DNA of 64,000 bases from Flectonema sp. DT1601 (taxonomy: Eukaryota > Euglenozoa > Diplonemea > Diplonemida > Diplonemidae). Below the pieces are notes generated by a model. That model worked only from the letters and a program-made list of their open reading frames with translations, did not search any database and had not been told where the DNA came from. Every line of letters begins with the position of its first letter. The stretch's first letter is position 1. The stretch covers positions 372,001 to 436,000 of the forward strand of contig OZ025782.1 in assembly GCA_964019425.1 (NCBI GenBank), given 5' to 3'. Below are positions 1-11,189 of this stretch, one piece after another. A program made the position numbers and the translations under genes.

Positions 1-2573
1 CTTAATTTCAGTTTAGCCATCAGCTGTCTTGCTTGTGTAGTGGCTTTCTCTTCTCCTTCTCTGGAGTTATTCAGTTCCTGTTGTAGGTTTCTTATTGTCG
101 CGTTTGCCGATTGCAAATCAGCTTTCAGATTGTTGTCAGATGATTCCCTCAGTATTCTGTTCTCCTTCTCTAACTCTTCCAGTCTCATAAGGAGTTCAGA
201 AGTAACTTTAGTACTACCAGCTAACGAAGGTTGCTCTGCTGTATTCTTCCTCGAGAGTGCTATGGAGCCAGCTAACGAAGGTTGCTCGGGTGTGTTTCTT
301 TGAGAAGTGGCCTTAGTACTGCCAGCTAATGAAGCTCGCTCTGCCGTATTCTTCCTCGAGAGTCCTGCTGTGGAACCAGCTAACGAAGGCTGTTCAGGTG
401 TGTTTCTTTGAGAAGTGGCCTTAGTACTGCCAGCTAGCGAAGCTCGCTCTGCTGTATTCTTCCTCGAGAGTCCTGCTGTGGAACCAGCTAACGAAGGCTG
501 TTCAGGTGTGTTTCTTTGAGAAGTGGCCTTAGTACTGCCAGCTAATGAAGCTCGCTCTGCCGTATTCTTCCTCGAGAGTCCTGCTGTGGAACCAGCTAAA
601 GAAGGCTGTTCAGGTGTGTTTCTATGAGAAGTGGCCTTAGTACTGCCAGCTAAAGAAGGTTGCTCTGCCGTATTCTTCCTCGAGAGTCCTGCTGTGGAAC
701 CAGCTAAAGAAGGCTGTTCAGGTGTGTTTCTTTGAGAAGTGGCCTTAGTACTGCCAGCTAGCGAAGCTCGCTCTGCTGTATTCTTCCTCGAGAGTCCTGC
801 TGTGGAACCAGCTAACGAAGGCTGTTCAGGTGTGTTTCTTTGAGAAGTGGCCTTAGTACTGCCAGCTAATGAAGCTCGCTCTGCTGTATTCTTCCTCGAG
901 AGTCCTGCTGTGGAACCAGCTAAAGAAGGCTGTTCAGGTGTGTTTCTTTGAGAAGTGGCCTTAGTACTGCCAGCTAATGAAGCTCGCTCTGCTGTATTCT
1001 TCCTCGAGAGTCCCGCTGTGGAGCCAGCTAAAGAAGGTTGCTCAGGTGTGTTTCTTTGAGAAGTAGTTCCAAGTGAAGGTTGCTCAGGAGTAGCAGTCTT
1101 ACCAACACTGCCAGACAGTAATAGAGATTGTGTTGTATCAATGTCTTCTACAGTTGGTGAATGTTTTGAATTTATAAAAGATGGAGGTGGTGGGTTCGGT
1201 CCACTCGAGGAATACTGCGAAAGCTGTTTTGCACCTCCCGTCAAAAACTGTTGCTCGGGTGTGTGTTGTGAATTACTCTGAGTTAAAAGTTTATCACTAA
1301 CGTGAACTGAAAACATCTCCTCTTCCTCTCGCTGTCTTTGAAGATCTCTTTCTTTAACCGACGCTGTTAGTTCTGGCACCTCAACAGGTTCAGCAGAGAT
1401 GGGAGGATTTGGAATCGGGTCAGCTGATTCTGGGCTGGCCTCTCTCAATATCGCGAGGCCATCCATTGGGAATGCCATTTCAGTGTGGTCGACAGCAGCA
1501 TTTAATATATTGAGACCAGCGCCTTCCTCCAGCGTCTGAATGACATCTGCGCCCTGCATTGAGAACAGCTGCTGCTCTTCCACCTGACGTGCGCTCTCTC
1601 GTTCTTTCATCGACGCCGTTAGTTCTGGCACCTCAACGGGTTCAGCAGAGATGGGAGGATTTGGAATCGGGTCAGCTGATTCTGGACTGGCCTCTCTCAA
1701 TATCGCGAGGCCATCCATTGGGAATGCCATCTCCGTGTGGTCGACAGCAGCATTTAATATATTGAGACCAGCGCCTTCCTCCAGCGTCTGAATGACATCT
1801 GCACCGTGCATTGAGAACATCTGCTGCTCTTCTTCTTGACGCGTGCTCTCTCGTTCTTTAACCGACGCCGTTAGTTCTGGCACCTCAACAGGTTCAGCAG
1901 AGATGGGAGGATTTGGAATCGGGTCAGCTGATTCTGGGCTGGCCTCTCTCAATATCGCGAGGCCATCCATTGGGAATGCCATCTCCGTGTGTTCGACAGC
2001 AGCATTTAATATATTGAGACCAGCACCTTCCTCCAGCGTCTGAATGACATCTGCGCCCTGCATTGAGAACATCTGCTGCTCCTCTACCTGACGTGTGCTC
2101 TCTCGTTCTTTCATCGACGCCGTTAGTTCTGGCACCTCAACGGGTTCAGCAGAGATGGGAGGATTTGGAATCGGGTCAGCTGATTCTGGACTGGCCTGTC
2201 TCAATATCGCGAGGCCATCCATTGGGAATGTCATTTCCTGTGTAGGTTGTGGTACATTAATGTCAGGTAATGGACTGGCATTTCGTAGTATCGAAAGGCC
2301 CTCCATCTCGTTAGGTTCCGGACTGGCGGCTCTCAGTATTGAAAGACCTTCACCATGACAAACCTCAACTTTAGCCATCTCATTTATGCCTTTCATTTGA
2401 AATAGTTCATTGTCCTCTCTGACAGTGTCTGTGACTGTACTTCCAAGTGTCACAATCGGTCTCTCAATTTCTAATTGAGTTTCTGCAGGTTCGATTCCCA
2501 CACCCGGACTGGCTTCATGAAGTACAGAAATACCCGACATCTGAAATAGCTCGTCGGGTGAGCTATCTGTCAT
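1..2573 (-). CDS. Large repeat and coiled-coil protein, C-terminus off the left edge
   Basis: I do not recognise this gene. From the ATG at 2573 one frame stays open for 857 codons to the window edge. Residues 1-110 carry loose copies of a motif of the form MxGLxILRxASPE. Next come about 3.5 copies of an 84-residue unit containing FPMDGLAILREASPESADP, then a Pro/Ser linker. Then follow about eight copies of a 36-residue unit made of two related 18-residue halves (SLAGSTAGLSRKNTAERA and SLAGSTKATSQRNTPEQP). The last ~60 visible residues are Glu/Lys/Gln-rich with heptad-like leucines, suggesting a coiled coil. There is no signal peptide or membrane segment. The composition suggests a scaffold or cytoskeletal protein; that is inference. 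It is followed downstream in the same orientation by nothing visible, and preceded (5') by another coiled-coil gene. The repeats make length polymorphism or misassembly possible. Confidence 0.8.
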   Translation of the reverse strand, partial: MTDSSPDELFQMSGISVLHEASPGVGIEPAETQLEIERPIVTLGSTVTDTVREDNELFQMKGINEMAKVEVCHGEGLSILRAASPEPNEMEGLSILRNASPLPDINVPQPTQEMTFPMDGLAILRQASPESADPIPNPPISAEPVEVPELTASMKERESTRQVEEQQMFSMQGADVIQTLEEGAGLNILNAAVEHTEMAFPMDGLAILREASPESADPIPNPPISAEPVEVPELTASVKERESTRQEEEQQMFSMHGADVIQTLEEGAGLNILNAAVDHTEMAFPMDGLAILREASPESADPIPNPPISAEPVEVPELTASMKERESARQVEEQQLFSMQGADVIQTLEEGAGLNILNAAVDHTEMAFPMDGLAILREASPESADPIPNPPISAEPVEVPELTASVKERDLQRQREEEEMFSVHVSDKLLTQSNSQHTPEQQFLTGGAKQLSQYSSSGPNPPPPSFINSKHSPTVEDIDTTQSLLLSGSVGKTATPEQPSLGTTSQRNTPEQPSLAGSTAGLSRKNTAERASLAGSTKATSQRNTPEQPSLAGSTAGLSRKNTAERASLAGSTKATSQRNTPEQPSLAGSTAGLSRKNTAERASLAGSTKATSQRNTPEQPSLAGSTAGLSRKNTAEQPSLAGSTKATSHRNTPEQPSLAGSTAGLSRKNTAERASLAGSTKATSQRNTPEQPSLAGSTAGLSRKNTAERASLAGSTKATSQRNTPEQPSLAGSTAGLSRKNTAERASLAGSTKATSQRNTPEQPSLAGSIALSRKNTAEQPSLAGSTKVTSELLMRLEELEKENRILRESSDNNLKADLQSANATIRNLQQELNNSREGEEKATTQARQLMAKLKL
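210..1070 (-). repeat. Coding tandem repeat, 108 bp unit built of two 54 bp halves
   Basis: About eight near-identical 108 bp units inside the partial repeat-protein gene. Each unit consists of two diverged 54 bp halves (18 residues each), so the array first doubled and then expanded. The unit length is a multiple of three and the frame is kept throughout. Confidence 0.85.
1375..2250 (-). repeat. Coding tandem repeat, 252 bp unit (84 residues)
   Basis: A landmark sequence recurs at 1541, 1793 and 2045, giving a 252 bp period. There are three full units and partial ones at both ends, all in frame in the minus-strand gene. Units differ by scattered, mostly synonymous changes. Confidence 0.85.
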
Positions 2574-2734
2574 CGTTTTTTGATATTTTTTTTTTTTTTT
2601 TTTAATGATGTATTTGGGTACTTATTTGAGAAATGACAATAAAAAAAAAATCAAAAAAAAAAAAATTCACACAAAAAAACCTGAACATAATACAAAAAAT
2701 AACAATAAAAATAAAACAAATTTTTTTCTGGTAA

Positions 2735-3802
2735 CTACGCGCGAAACAAAAATCTTAATGGATCTTTTGGTCTGCTTGTACTTTGACTTTTTGGAGAGTA
2801 TTTACTCGATTCTTTTGATTTACTGTTTGCAAATTTGTTATTGGTTTCGAAAACTTGTTTGTGCAAATCCATAACAATATCATGTCCTGCTGTTCTTCTA
2901 CTTCTTGGCGATGCTTTAATAGTTGGTCGTGGTGATGGTATACTTGAGGATATAGTCCTACGAGACGGGATTATTCTATCAGAAGAAGCAATGGACGCAC
3001 CTCCCAATGCAATTGGGCTTTGATATGGCGAGTCAATCGTTATAGATTTTCTTCCAGCTAAGTAATTTGGTGTGATTCCTCTTTGTTCACATTGCAGTTG
3101 GATGTCGTTTAGATGTAATTCTTGGAAATCGTATAGTTTGGTTCGACGGACGTGAGCGTGTTTTAGTGCTTTGAGACGCTGAAGTTCTAAGGCAAGTGAT
3201 CGTCTGACTTCTTCAATTTCCAGATGGATTCTTTCTTCTTTGAGGAGATGTTCATTAGTGTTAACAACATCATCATCTCGTAGCTCGCATGCTTGGTTGT
3301 GCCAAATGACTTCGTTGTTATCGAGGTGTCGTTCCAGTTCGAGAATGTCAGCACAAAAATCATCTTCTTCTCTTTTCAACTTAATCTCTTGATTTTTAGA
3401 AACAACTTGAGCTTCTACTTCCAAATACTGTTTTTCAGTGTCGAGTTCATTTATTTTAGCTTTTATCTCCGCCTTCCTCTTCCTGACAGTTCTGAAATTA
3501 TTTTTTGCTTCGTTATTTTCACGTTTTTTTCTCGTGGCATCTTTGATCCAATAATCACGTCTCTTACGTTGTTCAATTACTTCTGTAACTATTTGATCAT
3601 TTGTCATGCGAGAGATTTCTGCATCGGTCGGTGGTTTCTTGTAATAATCAATATTGTCGACTTCTTCTTGAGGGTCATCAAGAGGATCTATGATTGGTTC
3701 TTCTTCTTGCTTCTTCTTCTTTTTCTTTTTTTTATCTCCATTTGGAGGTTGAGTTGTTTCCGTCGGTGACGGTTCAGGTTCAGGTTCAGGTATGTCAGAC
3801 AT
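2735..3802 (-). CDS. Coiled-coil protein with lysine-rich N-terminus, 355 aa
   Basis: I do not recognise the family. The start is placed at 3802 because the upstream 30 codons are just the translated A/T tract. Residues 5-15 alternate Pro and Glu, residues 23-33 are a lysine block followed by Glu (a charged, probably disordered head). Residues ~70-230 are almost uninterrupted Lys/Arg/Glu-rich helix with heptad leucines, consistent with a long coiled coil. The C-terminal third is Ser/Pro/Arg-rich and probably disordered. There is no signal peptide or membrane segment. The composition is typical of cytoskeletal or axonemal accessory proteins, but no named motif supports that. It lies in the same direction as the repeat protein downstream and the PPR-like gene upstream. 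Confidence 0.75.
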   Translation of the reverse strand: MSDIPEPEPEPSPTETTQPPNGDKKKKKKKKQEEEPIIDPLDDPQEEVDNIDYYKKPPTDAEISRMTNDQIVTEVIEQRKRRDYWIKDATRKKRENNEAKNNFRTVRKRKAEIKAKINELDTEKQYLEVEAQVVSKNQEIKLKREEDDFCADILELERHLDNNEVIWHNQACELRDDDVVNTNEHLLKEERIHLEIEEVRRSLALELQRLKALKHAHVRRTKLYDFQELHLNDIQLQCEQRGITPNYLAGRKSITIDSPYQSPIALGGASIASSDRIIPSRRTISSSIPSPRPTIKASPRSRRTAGHDIVMDLHKQVFETNNKFANSKSKESSKYSPKSQSTSRPKDPLRFLFRA

Positions 3803-4027
3803 AATTTTAGTTTTTTGTTTTGTTTTGTTTAAAAAAAAAAAAAAAAAAAAAAAAAACGCTGTGCGAGGTGAGAAAATAAAATAAAACTTCACACTAAAAA
3901 TAGATAGTTTTTTTTTTTATTTTAATAATTAATAAATAAACAATAATTATTTTCATCCGTCTCTCTCATTAGTAGAATCGTATCGTTCTATGAATAATTG
4001 ACATCTTGTAGTAAGAGAGACAATTCG

Positions 4028-5236
4028 TTATATTGGTGCCGCATGACTATAATTATAACCCCCACGTGACTGCAATTTTTGCCGACGCTGCAACTGCCGG
4101 CGTTTCTGTTCCCTCTCATCCAACGTATTCTTTTTCCAATTTACGTAACCTCCTTGGGCAAAAACCTTGAAATTACTCTTAGCAGGGAGTAAACCAAAAA
4201 TTTTCATTTCTGCTGCGATGTGACCGGTATCGAACCCTCGTAAGATGAACCTACCAAGTTGTTTTTTAAAATAACGTTCTGAAATTTGAGCAGCAAGTCT
4301 CATGAAAACCACATTCACAAATCTATCTTTAGACATCTTTCCTCTATCAGTGAGTGCTTCACATATGCTCAGCATGTAGTCCTTTTCTGACTGGGGGCTT
4401 TCCTTATAGTGTTTGACACAAAACTGAATAACGTGCCCATATGTAACAGTCTGGAACTGAATTCCATTTTTTTTTGCAGTTTGAAGTATTTCGATAGTTT
4501 TATAAATATTGTCATCGCAGCTGAGGTGGACGAAGATCAATGCTTTATATAATTTGGGTGGCTTTACTGGAGCAGAGTCAAAAAATTCATGCGCCTTTGA
4601 AATGTTATTTTCTTTTGCACAAAGTCCCATGAGAGGTTCTAAAATAAACTCCGTGTCAGTTGGGATACCAAGTTTTTTCATTTCTGGCAGAATCTTTTCC
4701 TCAGCAACAGATAACGTGACGGTTCTTAACAAAATGGCATACAAAAAACTGTCTGGTGCTACCCGTCGTCGAAGCGCTTCTTCATAAGCGTCCCAAGCAG
4801 CTGGAAAATCTTTTACTGCATGTTGACATCTTATAACCTCAGTAAAAGAGATAACGTCTGGAAGGATGTTCTGGTTTTCCATTAATGAAAAGATTTCAGC
4901 TTGACCACGTGGATCTTTAACAGCTGAATAGGCTCTCAATGCGGTATTCAATACTTTTTTTGTCAATAGATGATTTTTATTTTTCTTAACGAATCCTTCA
5001 AAAACAAGAGTTGCTGTCAACGGCGCTTCTAATGTCAACATTCCCTTCAATAACGCATCAGCCGATTTATAGCCGAACTCCCCATGCCCTTGATCTTTTA
5101 ATTTATGATACATGCCTAACACTTTACGAAATGCCATTTGGTCACCCCTACTTTTCAAACCCAGAGCATATTCTTGTATTTTTTTTGAGAATCCGAGGTC
5201 AGTCAGCAGTTCTGGAATGCAACGTTTGGCTGGCAT
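4028..5236 (-). CDS. Pentatricopeptide-repeat-like protein, 402 aa
   Basis: A soluble, all-helical protein whose middle (~residues 60-310) breaks into paired-helix units of about 35 residues. Units such as NTALRAYSAVKDPRGQAEIF and LPDVISFTEVIRCQ fit the PPR pattern of a helix pair ending in a proline/aspartate linker. The C-terminal ~50 residues are rich in Arg and Gln (basic tail, QKRRQLQRRQKLQSR), as expected for an RNA binder. PPR proteins usually act in organelle RNA processing or translation; I see no strong targeting peptide, so mitochondrial location is inference. The ATG at 5236 is preceded by a TTGCAG acceptor-like sequence 8 bases upstream. It is a single-exon gene in the minus-strand cluster. 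Confidence 0.7.
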   Translation of the reverse strand: MPAKRCIPELLTDLGFSKKIQEYALGLKSRGDQMAFRKVLGMYHKLKDQGHGEFGYKSADALLKGMLTLEAPLTATLVFEGFVKKNKNHLLTKKVLNTALRAYSAVKDPRGQAEIFSLMENQNILPDVISFTEVIRCQHAVKDFPAAWDAYEEALRRRVAPDSFLYAILLRTVTLSVAEEKILPEMKKLGIPTDTEFILEPLMGLCAKENNISKAHEFFDSAPVKPPKLYKALIFVHLSCDDNIYKTIEILQTAKKNGIQFQTVTYGHVIQFCVKHYKESPQSEKDYMLSICEALTDRGKMSKDRFVNVVFMRLAAQISERYFKKQLGRFILRGFDTGHIAAEMKIFGLLPAKSNFKVFAQGGYVNWKKNTLDEREQKRRQLQRRQKLQSRGGYNYSHAAPI

Positions 5237-5924
5237 GGTGTCAGCTGCAATCCATTTTTTTTTAAATTATTTAAAGACTGTTCAATAAAATAACTATTTG
5301 AATTACGACAGTTCAATCACGCCGTGATGTTAGGATCGTAGTGTAGTCTCATTAGTAGTTCTTCTCCTTTCAGTTGCAATATCTGATTGTGAATAATGAG
5401 GGGGGAAAATAATAAAGTTTTATGAGGGAAGGGAAAAAAAAAAGGATTCGTGACTCTGCTTAGGCTGCGAGTTAAACTAGGAAGAAGAAAATAAAAAATG
5501 TTTCTTTCTTTCCATAGATTACAAACTACGTAGTCAAAACTAACCTGTACGAGTTAGTTATTGACAACGCTGTCTGCATTGAAAAACATCAGCAAAAAAA
5601 AACAGCAGGAAAAAAAAAGAAAATCCTATTAGCTAAAACAGAATACGGTGGGTTAAAAAAATAAAAAAACGTTTTTTTTTTAAATGGTCTAAAAAAAAGG
5701 TTGTTTTTCACCCTTTTTTTTTTCCTCAAAAAAAATAAATAAGCCTAGAGAGCGATCAACACACCCCTGGCAATGATGTTAATAGTTTTCGAGTAAAAAA
5801 AAAGGGCACAACTTACAACAGAAGGAAGATGAAATATATTGAATCTCAGATTGAGATACCAGAAAACAATCCAATACTAATTAACGTCAACGACACGACT
5901 ATCAGGAAGAGAAAGTTGGGTATC

Positions 5925-6035
5925 GACTGTGAGACTCTCACAGTCGATAAGAGACGTGGATTGATCAAAAGTAAATGACTACTCAACAAGACCCGCTGCA
6001 TACACGAAACAGGCAGTGTAACAGAGACGATATGC
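5925..6035 (-). repeat. SINE-like repeat family A, truncated copy
   Basis: Shares the GTGAGACTCTCACAG palindrome, the following GATAAGAGACGT block and the AAATGACTACTCAA stretch with the fuller copies at 6530, 9776 and 12045. The head (left part) is missing. Confidence 0.6.
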
Positions 6036-6529
6036 ATAAGCTTTCCTTCGATAGATCAATAGTGGTATCATAAATCAGAAAAAAAGAAGAAGAGAAAAAA
6101 AAGTGACGACACCTTTTTGAATGTGTAATCGTCCCTGCAGTAGATCCGGACGTGACTATGAATTTTCTTGTTTGGGTACCAAGAAAAGAAAAAAATACAA
6201 TTGTCCGACAGTTCTTGTTAATTTGGATTCCCTTTTTTATTTTTATTTTTATTGTTTCAGAAGGAAAAATAACTACTCCTGCCTTACTAACAACTTTAAA
6301 AGAAAAAAAAGTAAAAAAAAACGAGTTTATTACCAACTCAGTAACATAAACTGATGGTTGGATTCTTAGACAGATGGTCTTGTAGGTCTTTTCATACAAA
6401 ACAAAAAGAAAATTTAAACGTTCCTCTTTTTTTTTTTGTTGCAGTTATTCCAAAGAACAACAAATGAAAGAAGGTCTCGTCCAGATTGGTTTTTCAACTC
6501 GAGCGCAAGGGACTAACTTAAACCGTGAT

Positions 6530-6722
6530 TCAATTTTTATTTATTTACGAAGCCTAGGAGCCAAAAGCCAGGAAAAGCTCAGCAGGGTAACAGTTAGATC
6601 GCTACCAGCCAACCGTGAGACTCTCACAGATAATAAGAGACTTAGAATAACCTGGAACAAATGACTACCTAAACCCACCGCCCGCGGGAGCAGACAGTGT
6701 TAGAGACGGCTGATAACTACAA
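6530..6722 (-). repeat. SINE-like repeat family A, nearly full copy
   Basis: About 190 bp, closely matching 9776-9970 and 12045-12235. Read on the minus strand it ends in a short TAAA-type tail, as many SINEs do. Its core has a perfect palindrome GTGAG-ACT-CTCAC. I see no clear pol III A or B box, so the SINE label rests on size, dispersion and tail. Confidence 0.65.
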
Positions 6723-6743
6723 TGCTTTATAGGATCTTTGGGA

Positions 6744-6777
<34 letters not shown>

Positions 6778-7524
6778 CTCATCAGGGATTCAATTTAAAC
6801 CGACAGGTCTCATAAAGTACACCAACAAGTAGCTGTGTTGGTTAGCTTTGCAGCATACAATTGACGTTTTCCTGATTTGGAAAAAAAAAAAAAAAAAAAA
6901 AAAACGAATTAGTTTTTCATCACAATACTTTCCCTTTTTTTAAAAAGAAATTCGAATTTCCGTCGTGTTTTTTTCTTCAAAAATAACAAAAAAATAACAA
7001 AAAAAAAATATAATTACGTCACATTTTAGGACACATTTTAGATTTTGTGATCCCAACCACCAATAAAAAGTACAAAAATTCCTTCCATAAAACATAACTT
7101 CCTAATAAAAAGTAATAATAGCACACATCACATAAATATAAAAGTAGCACAACGCTTTCACAAGAAAGTTATTTCATTTTAACAAAAATTCCAGAAAGTT
7201 AATGACTAGTAAAAAAGCTCACAAAGACAGTGAGATCCATACTGAGTCAGTCAGTCTAAGAAGAAGGAAAAAAAAAAAAAAAAAAGAACAAGAAAAAATA
7301 GAAACAGATAAAAAAAAAAATTTTTTTTGCAGCTTTAATTTTTTTTTGTTTGACAAAACGAGAGAAGTAACTCCAGAAAAAATAAGGAAAATGGAAAACA
7401 ACTTTGTTTCTTATTTTATATTATTTATTTTTTTTTTTTTTAAAACAGATTTCCGAAACGGGATCACCTACCTGTCAAACAAGTCTCAAAATCGCTTGAC
7501 ATGCGAGAGAGAATTATTCATTTA

Positions 7525-7600
7525 TCGAAGTCAGGGAAGCCAAACCTCCGGAGAACCTCACAGGGAACCACAATCGGTACCACAACTGTGAGATTTTAGT
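7525..7600 (-). repeat. Repeat family A/B relative, short
   Basis: Carries the GGGAAGCCAAACCTC ... CTCACAG ... GGTACCACAACTGTGAG layout shared with copies at 22290, 53895 and 57855, which are a diverged subfamily of the SINE-like repeat. Confidence 0.5.
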
Positions 7601-9089
7601 TGTGTTTAGTATGCTACAAAATCAAAAAAAAAAAAAAAAAAAAGTTTTTTTGCAAAAAAGGTTAGGAAAGGTAAATATACTTGTTTTTTTTTTGAGGTCT
7701 TACACACTTAAAAGAAAACTAAAAAGAAAACTGATACTAAGCTGTCAGTGACAGCATAATATATAGACATGATTGCAAAAGGAAGGAAGGTAGAAGAAGC
7801 AATGGATACAGCTAAGTGCCTGTTTGCAAATAACAATAAATCTCATTTTTTACTTACAGAAAGAAGAGAGAAAAAAAAAAACACTTTTTCGCTGTTGCGT
7901 TCCATCACTTGTTTTTTTTTTTTTTTTTTTTTTTTTCCCGCCGTTGTTTTGCCATAACATTTTTGACTGATAAACAATCGGCTTCTTAGGTTCCCAAGAC
8001 TGTTGATTGCCATTGTGATCCTTGGCTTTCGAGTTTCCAACACCAGCACCAGAGAGCCCCATGGTGACAAAGTAAAACGAATTTTTCCACAACAGCGGGG
8101 GAAAAAAAAAACTTTTTTTGGTGTGGACAAACAGAGGAAAAGTTTAAAACAAAAAAGAAGAGCGGGAAAAAAAAATAAAAATAAATAACCCCCCCGACAA
8201 CTATGAATAACTAAAGCTTGATCCTACGAATCGACTTAAAGACGAACTTGGATTATTAGCCTTTAAAGGAAAGCTGTTGCAATTGGGCCTTTAGCACCAG
8301 CAGATTGCTTAGGATTTGGGAACCATCACCACCATCCATACCGTTTAAGAAAGACAAATAAAATAATAAGCTACTCGACCCCTATCTCATCCTCAACAGA
8401 GTCTTCCCAAGAAAAAAGAACGAAGGGAGGTGAGGGGAAAAAAAAAATAATAATAATCGAGCCTCATCTTACAACGCTGATTCTAGTTAACAGGGAATAT
8501 AAAAAATAAAATAAAAAAACAGCGAACGATTGATTCTTTCTCTTTGTAGCCATCCGTAAAAAAAAGGCAGCAGTTACAACCCAAGACCCTCATGCCCGAA
8601 GCAAATGGGAAAGAACAATCGAAAGGAAAAAACAAAATTAAATAAAAAGTACATGAGATTTTTTTTAGCTTGGGAAAGAGAAGATAATTGTTAACACTAT
8701 TTTAATATTATTTCGTTCTTTAGAACATTTTGCGTTGGATTCTTAAACAGATATCGTTGTGGAATAAGTTAAAAAGGGAATAAAAAAGCAAAAAAAAAAT
8801 TTTTTTTTACAAGGACAAGAACAAGGGAACTTTAAGAGCATTTAAGCAGAACTCTTACTTTATTTTCCCAAAGGAAGAGAGAGAGAGAGAAAAAAAAAAC
8901 GTACATTTATTAACGCGATTATCAAAACGACTAGCCTTGACGCGTAATGTCCTGTACAATAATCGAAATTAAAAAAAAAATAAAATAAAAAAACTAACTT
9001 TTTAGTTAGTATTAATAATTATCAGTCAATCAAAAAAAAAAAAAAAAAAGGCAAAATTTCGTAGGACGACAAACTAACTACTTGTTAGC

Positions 9090-9280
9090 AAGTCCATCAG
9101 ACCACCGAGTATCGGTTAGGTAGACACTCAAAGAGTACCGGGTGGCTCTTCTGAGGGTCCCCGATACTGCGGTAGGTAGGAAGAACCTCATCCCGGGGGA
9201 TTATTTTTATGGGGGTGTTAGTTAGTTATCAAGTCCATCAGACCACCGAGTACCGGTTAGGATAGACACTCAAAGAACCT
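9090..9280. repeat. Direct repeat of a GC-rich structured ~50 bp unit
   Basis: A ~48 bp unit containing CCATCAGACCACCGAGTA is present at 9090-9136 and again at 9230-9279 with few changes. In the first copy AGTATCGG (from ~9109) can pair with CCGATACT (from ~9160), an 8 bp stem. The GC content stands out from the surrounding AT-rich DNA. Function unknown. Confidence 0.6.
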
Positions 9281-9306
9281 TTTAGTCTCGTTGGCATTTA
9301 TTACTC

Positions 9307-9345
<39 letters not shown>

Positions 9346-9775
9346 CTTGTTGTATCAAATAATTATAAAAATAGTCCATACCGCGAAGCCGCGAAACCTC
9401 CAACTCTAGCATGATTAAAAAAAAAAAAAATCACAATCAAGATAAAATAGTTGATGGAAGAACTATTTAAACACGCGTGTGTATTACTCCGAGAAAGTAC
9501 ACAAAAAGAACATTCATCACACACTGTGGAGGTTTTCGAACTACCCAAATAGAAGACACTTTTATCGACAATATTCAGTCCAGCAGCTACAAAAAATTTC
9601 AAATGTCAACCTGAGCCAAGTGAAAGAACACAAAAAAACGCAAAGCGACGGTTTTTAAAGGGGCGGAAGTAAAGTAAAAGCTCAGATAGGCTTTTTTTTT
9701 GTTTTTGTTTTTGTTTTTATGTTTTTTTTTGTTTTTTTTCTCGCAACGAGCAAGACCACGAGAGCCAACTCAACA

Positions 9776-9970
9776 TTTATTTATTTATTTATTTATTTAC
9801 GAAGCCTTAGGAAGGCAAGGAAAAAGCTCAACAGGGTAAACAGTTATATTGCTACCAGCCAACCGTGAGACTCTCACAGATAATAAGAGACTTAGAATAA
9901 CCTGGAACAAATGACTACCTAAACCCACCGCCCACGTGAGCAGACAGTGTTAGAGACGGCTGATAACGCC
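9776..9970 (-). repeat. SINE-like repeat family A, full copy with TAAA-type tail
   Basis: Nearly identical to 6530-6722 across the palindrome, the GAGCAGACAGTGTTAGAGAC end and the tail region. The tail is five tandem TTTA units on the plus strand (TAAA on the minus strand). Confidence 0.7.
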
Positions 9971-10062
9971 AATTTTCGTCAAAAAGAGGGAGAACACCTC
10001 AGAACTCCTCAAATCATTACATCAAATTATCTAAAAAAAAAAAAATTATACCGAACTTAGTC

Positions 10063-10160
10063 GGAAACTATTCAGATTGAAACCCGATATTTCTTATGGG
10101 TTATATCTCTTGACAGGTTTCTGTCTCCGCTCAAGTAGGCTAAAATCTGAATAGTTTATG
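10063..10160. mobile_element. Small inverted-repeat element (MITE-like), ~98 bp
   Basis: Begins with ACTATTCAGATT and ends with AATCTGAATAGT, a 12 bp terminal inverted repeat. A related copy at ~19408-19520 shares the left terminus and the adjoining CCGTTATTTC block, though its right terminus is more decayed. No coding capacity. Confidence 0.55.
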
Positions 10161-10794
10161 TATCTTTCCGTCAAAAACTATTCCTGAAACACAATAGACG
10201 AGGTTTCTTATACAAAACCGCATTCAATCAAATTGCGAACAGAAAAAATACTTTAGAATAGCTTAGAGGGCAATTACGTTTTTTTTTTTTTTTTCTTGTT
10301 TTTTGAAGGATGAGCCTAATGAACAAATAGAAAAAAGAAAAAAATAAAGAAATTTTAAAAAAGATGAGAGGAACAAAAGGTTTTTGTTAAACTTAACAGA
10401 AAAAAAAAGAATTTTGAAATACGAAAGAGAAAAAAAAGAAGTATGTGTATTTTTGCAAATTCTTACATCCCTCAGAGTTCTGATGCACCGCGACAAACAA
10501 CTTCAATTTATTTTGGTTTTGTTCATTTTTTTTTTTTTTTCCCCTTTCCTTTTTTTTTTTTTTCTCCTAGAGAAGAACTACAGCACATGTATGAGCCGCA
10601 TACTCAGAGGAGAAGCAAGAAAAAAAAAAAAGAAGGGGGAAAAAAAATTATAATAAAAGGAAATTCCTTATGCAAGTGAGACAGTGCTGTGAGGTACGCA
10701 AATTGCACAAAAATAACTACTGAAAATGTGACAACGGTAGCACATTTTGTCACAACCAACTAAAAACAATAATAATTCCCGTGAAAGACAAAAT

Positions 10795-10910
10795 GTTCAA
10801 TTTTTGTGCGTAAAATACAAATGCATTGCATAAACAACATAGCGATAATTTAACATTAGTTTTAGATACAGTGACTAAGGCTAATGTTAGTGTTTTTAGA
10901 AGAGTGTTTT
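10795..10910. repeat. Single copy related to the ~277 bp tandem repeat
   Basis: Contains the AAATACAAATGCATTGCATAAACAACATA...GATAATTTAACATTAG block also seen at 20840-20940, 21110-21220 and 48030-48115. Confidence 0.55.
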
Positions 10911-10980
10911 TTGCATGACACACATACACATAGCCTATTAATTTTTATATAACAAGATCATTACTACTGCGAAACGCGAG

Positions 10981-11015
<35 letters not shown>

Positions 11016-11189
11016 GTTATAAAAAAAGAAACAGTGGGGAAAAAAAAAACCACAATTGTACTATTTTAACAAAAGTTACAGAAGCCTTAATCTAATTATC
11101 ACAGTAAGGTTCTCTTTACATAAGCTATATCTGAATTCAGAACCTGGTCAGTCTTGTGGGACTCGTCAATGTGGTTGCGACTTACTTCT

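Noticed and set aside
2480-2500. pol III B-box (GGTTCGATTCCCAC) as a tRNA
   Set aside because: It lies inside the coding frame of the repeat protein and lacks any cloverleaf around it.
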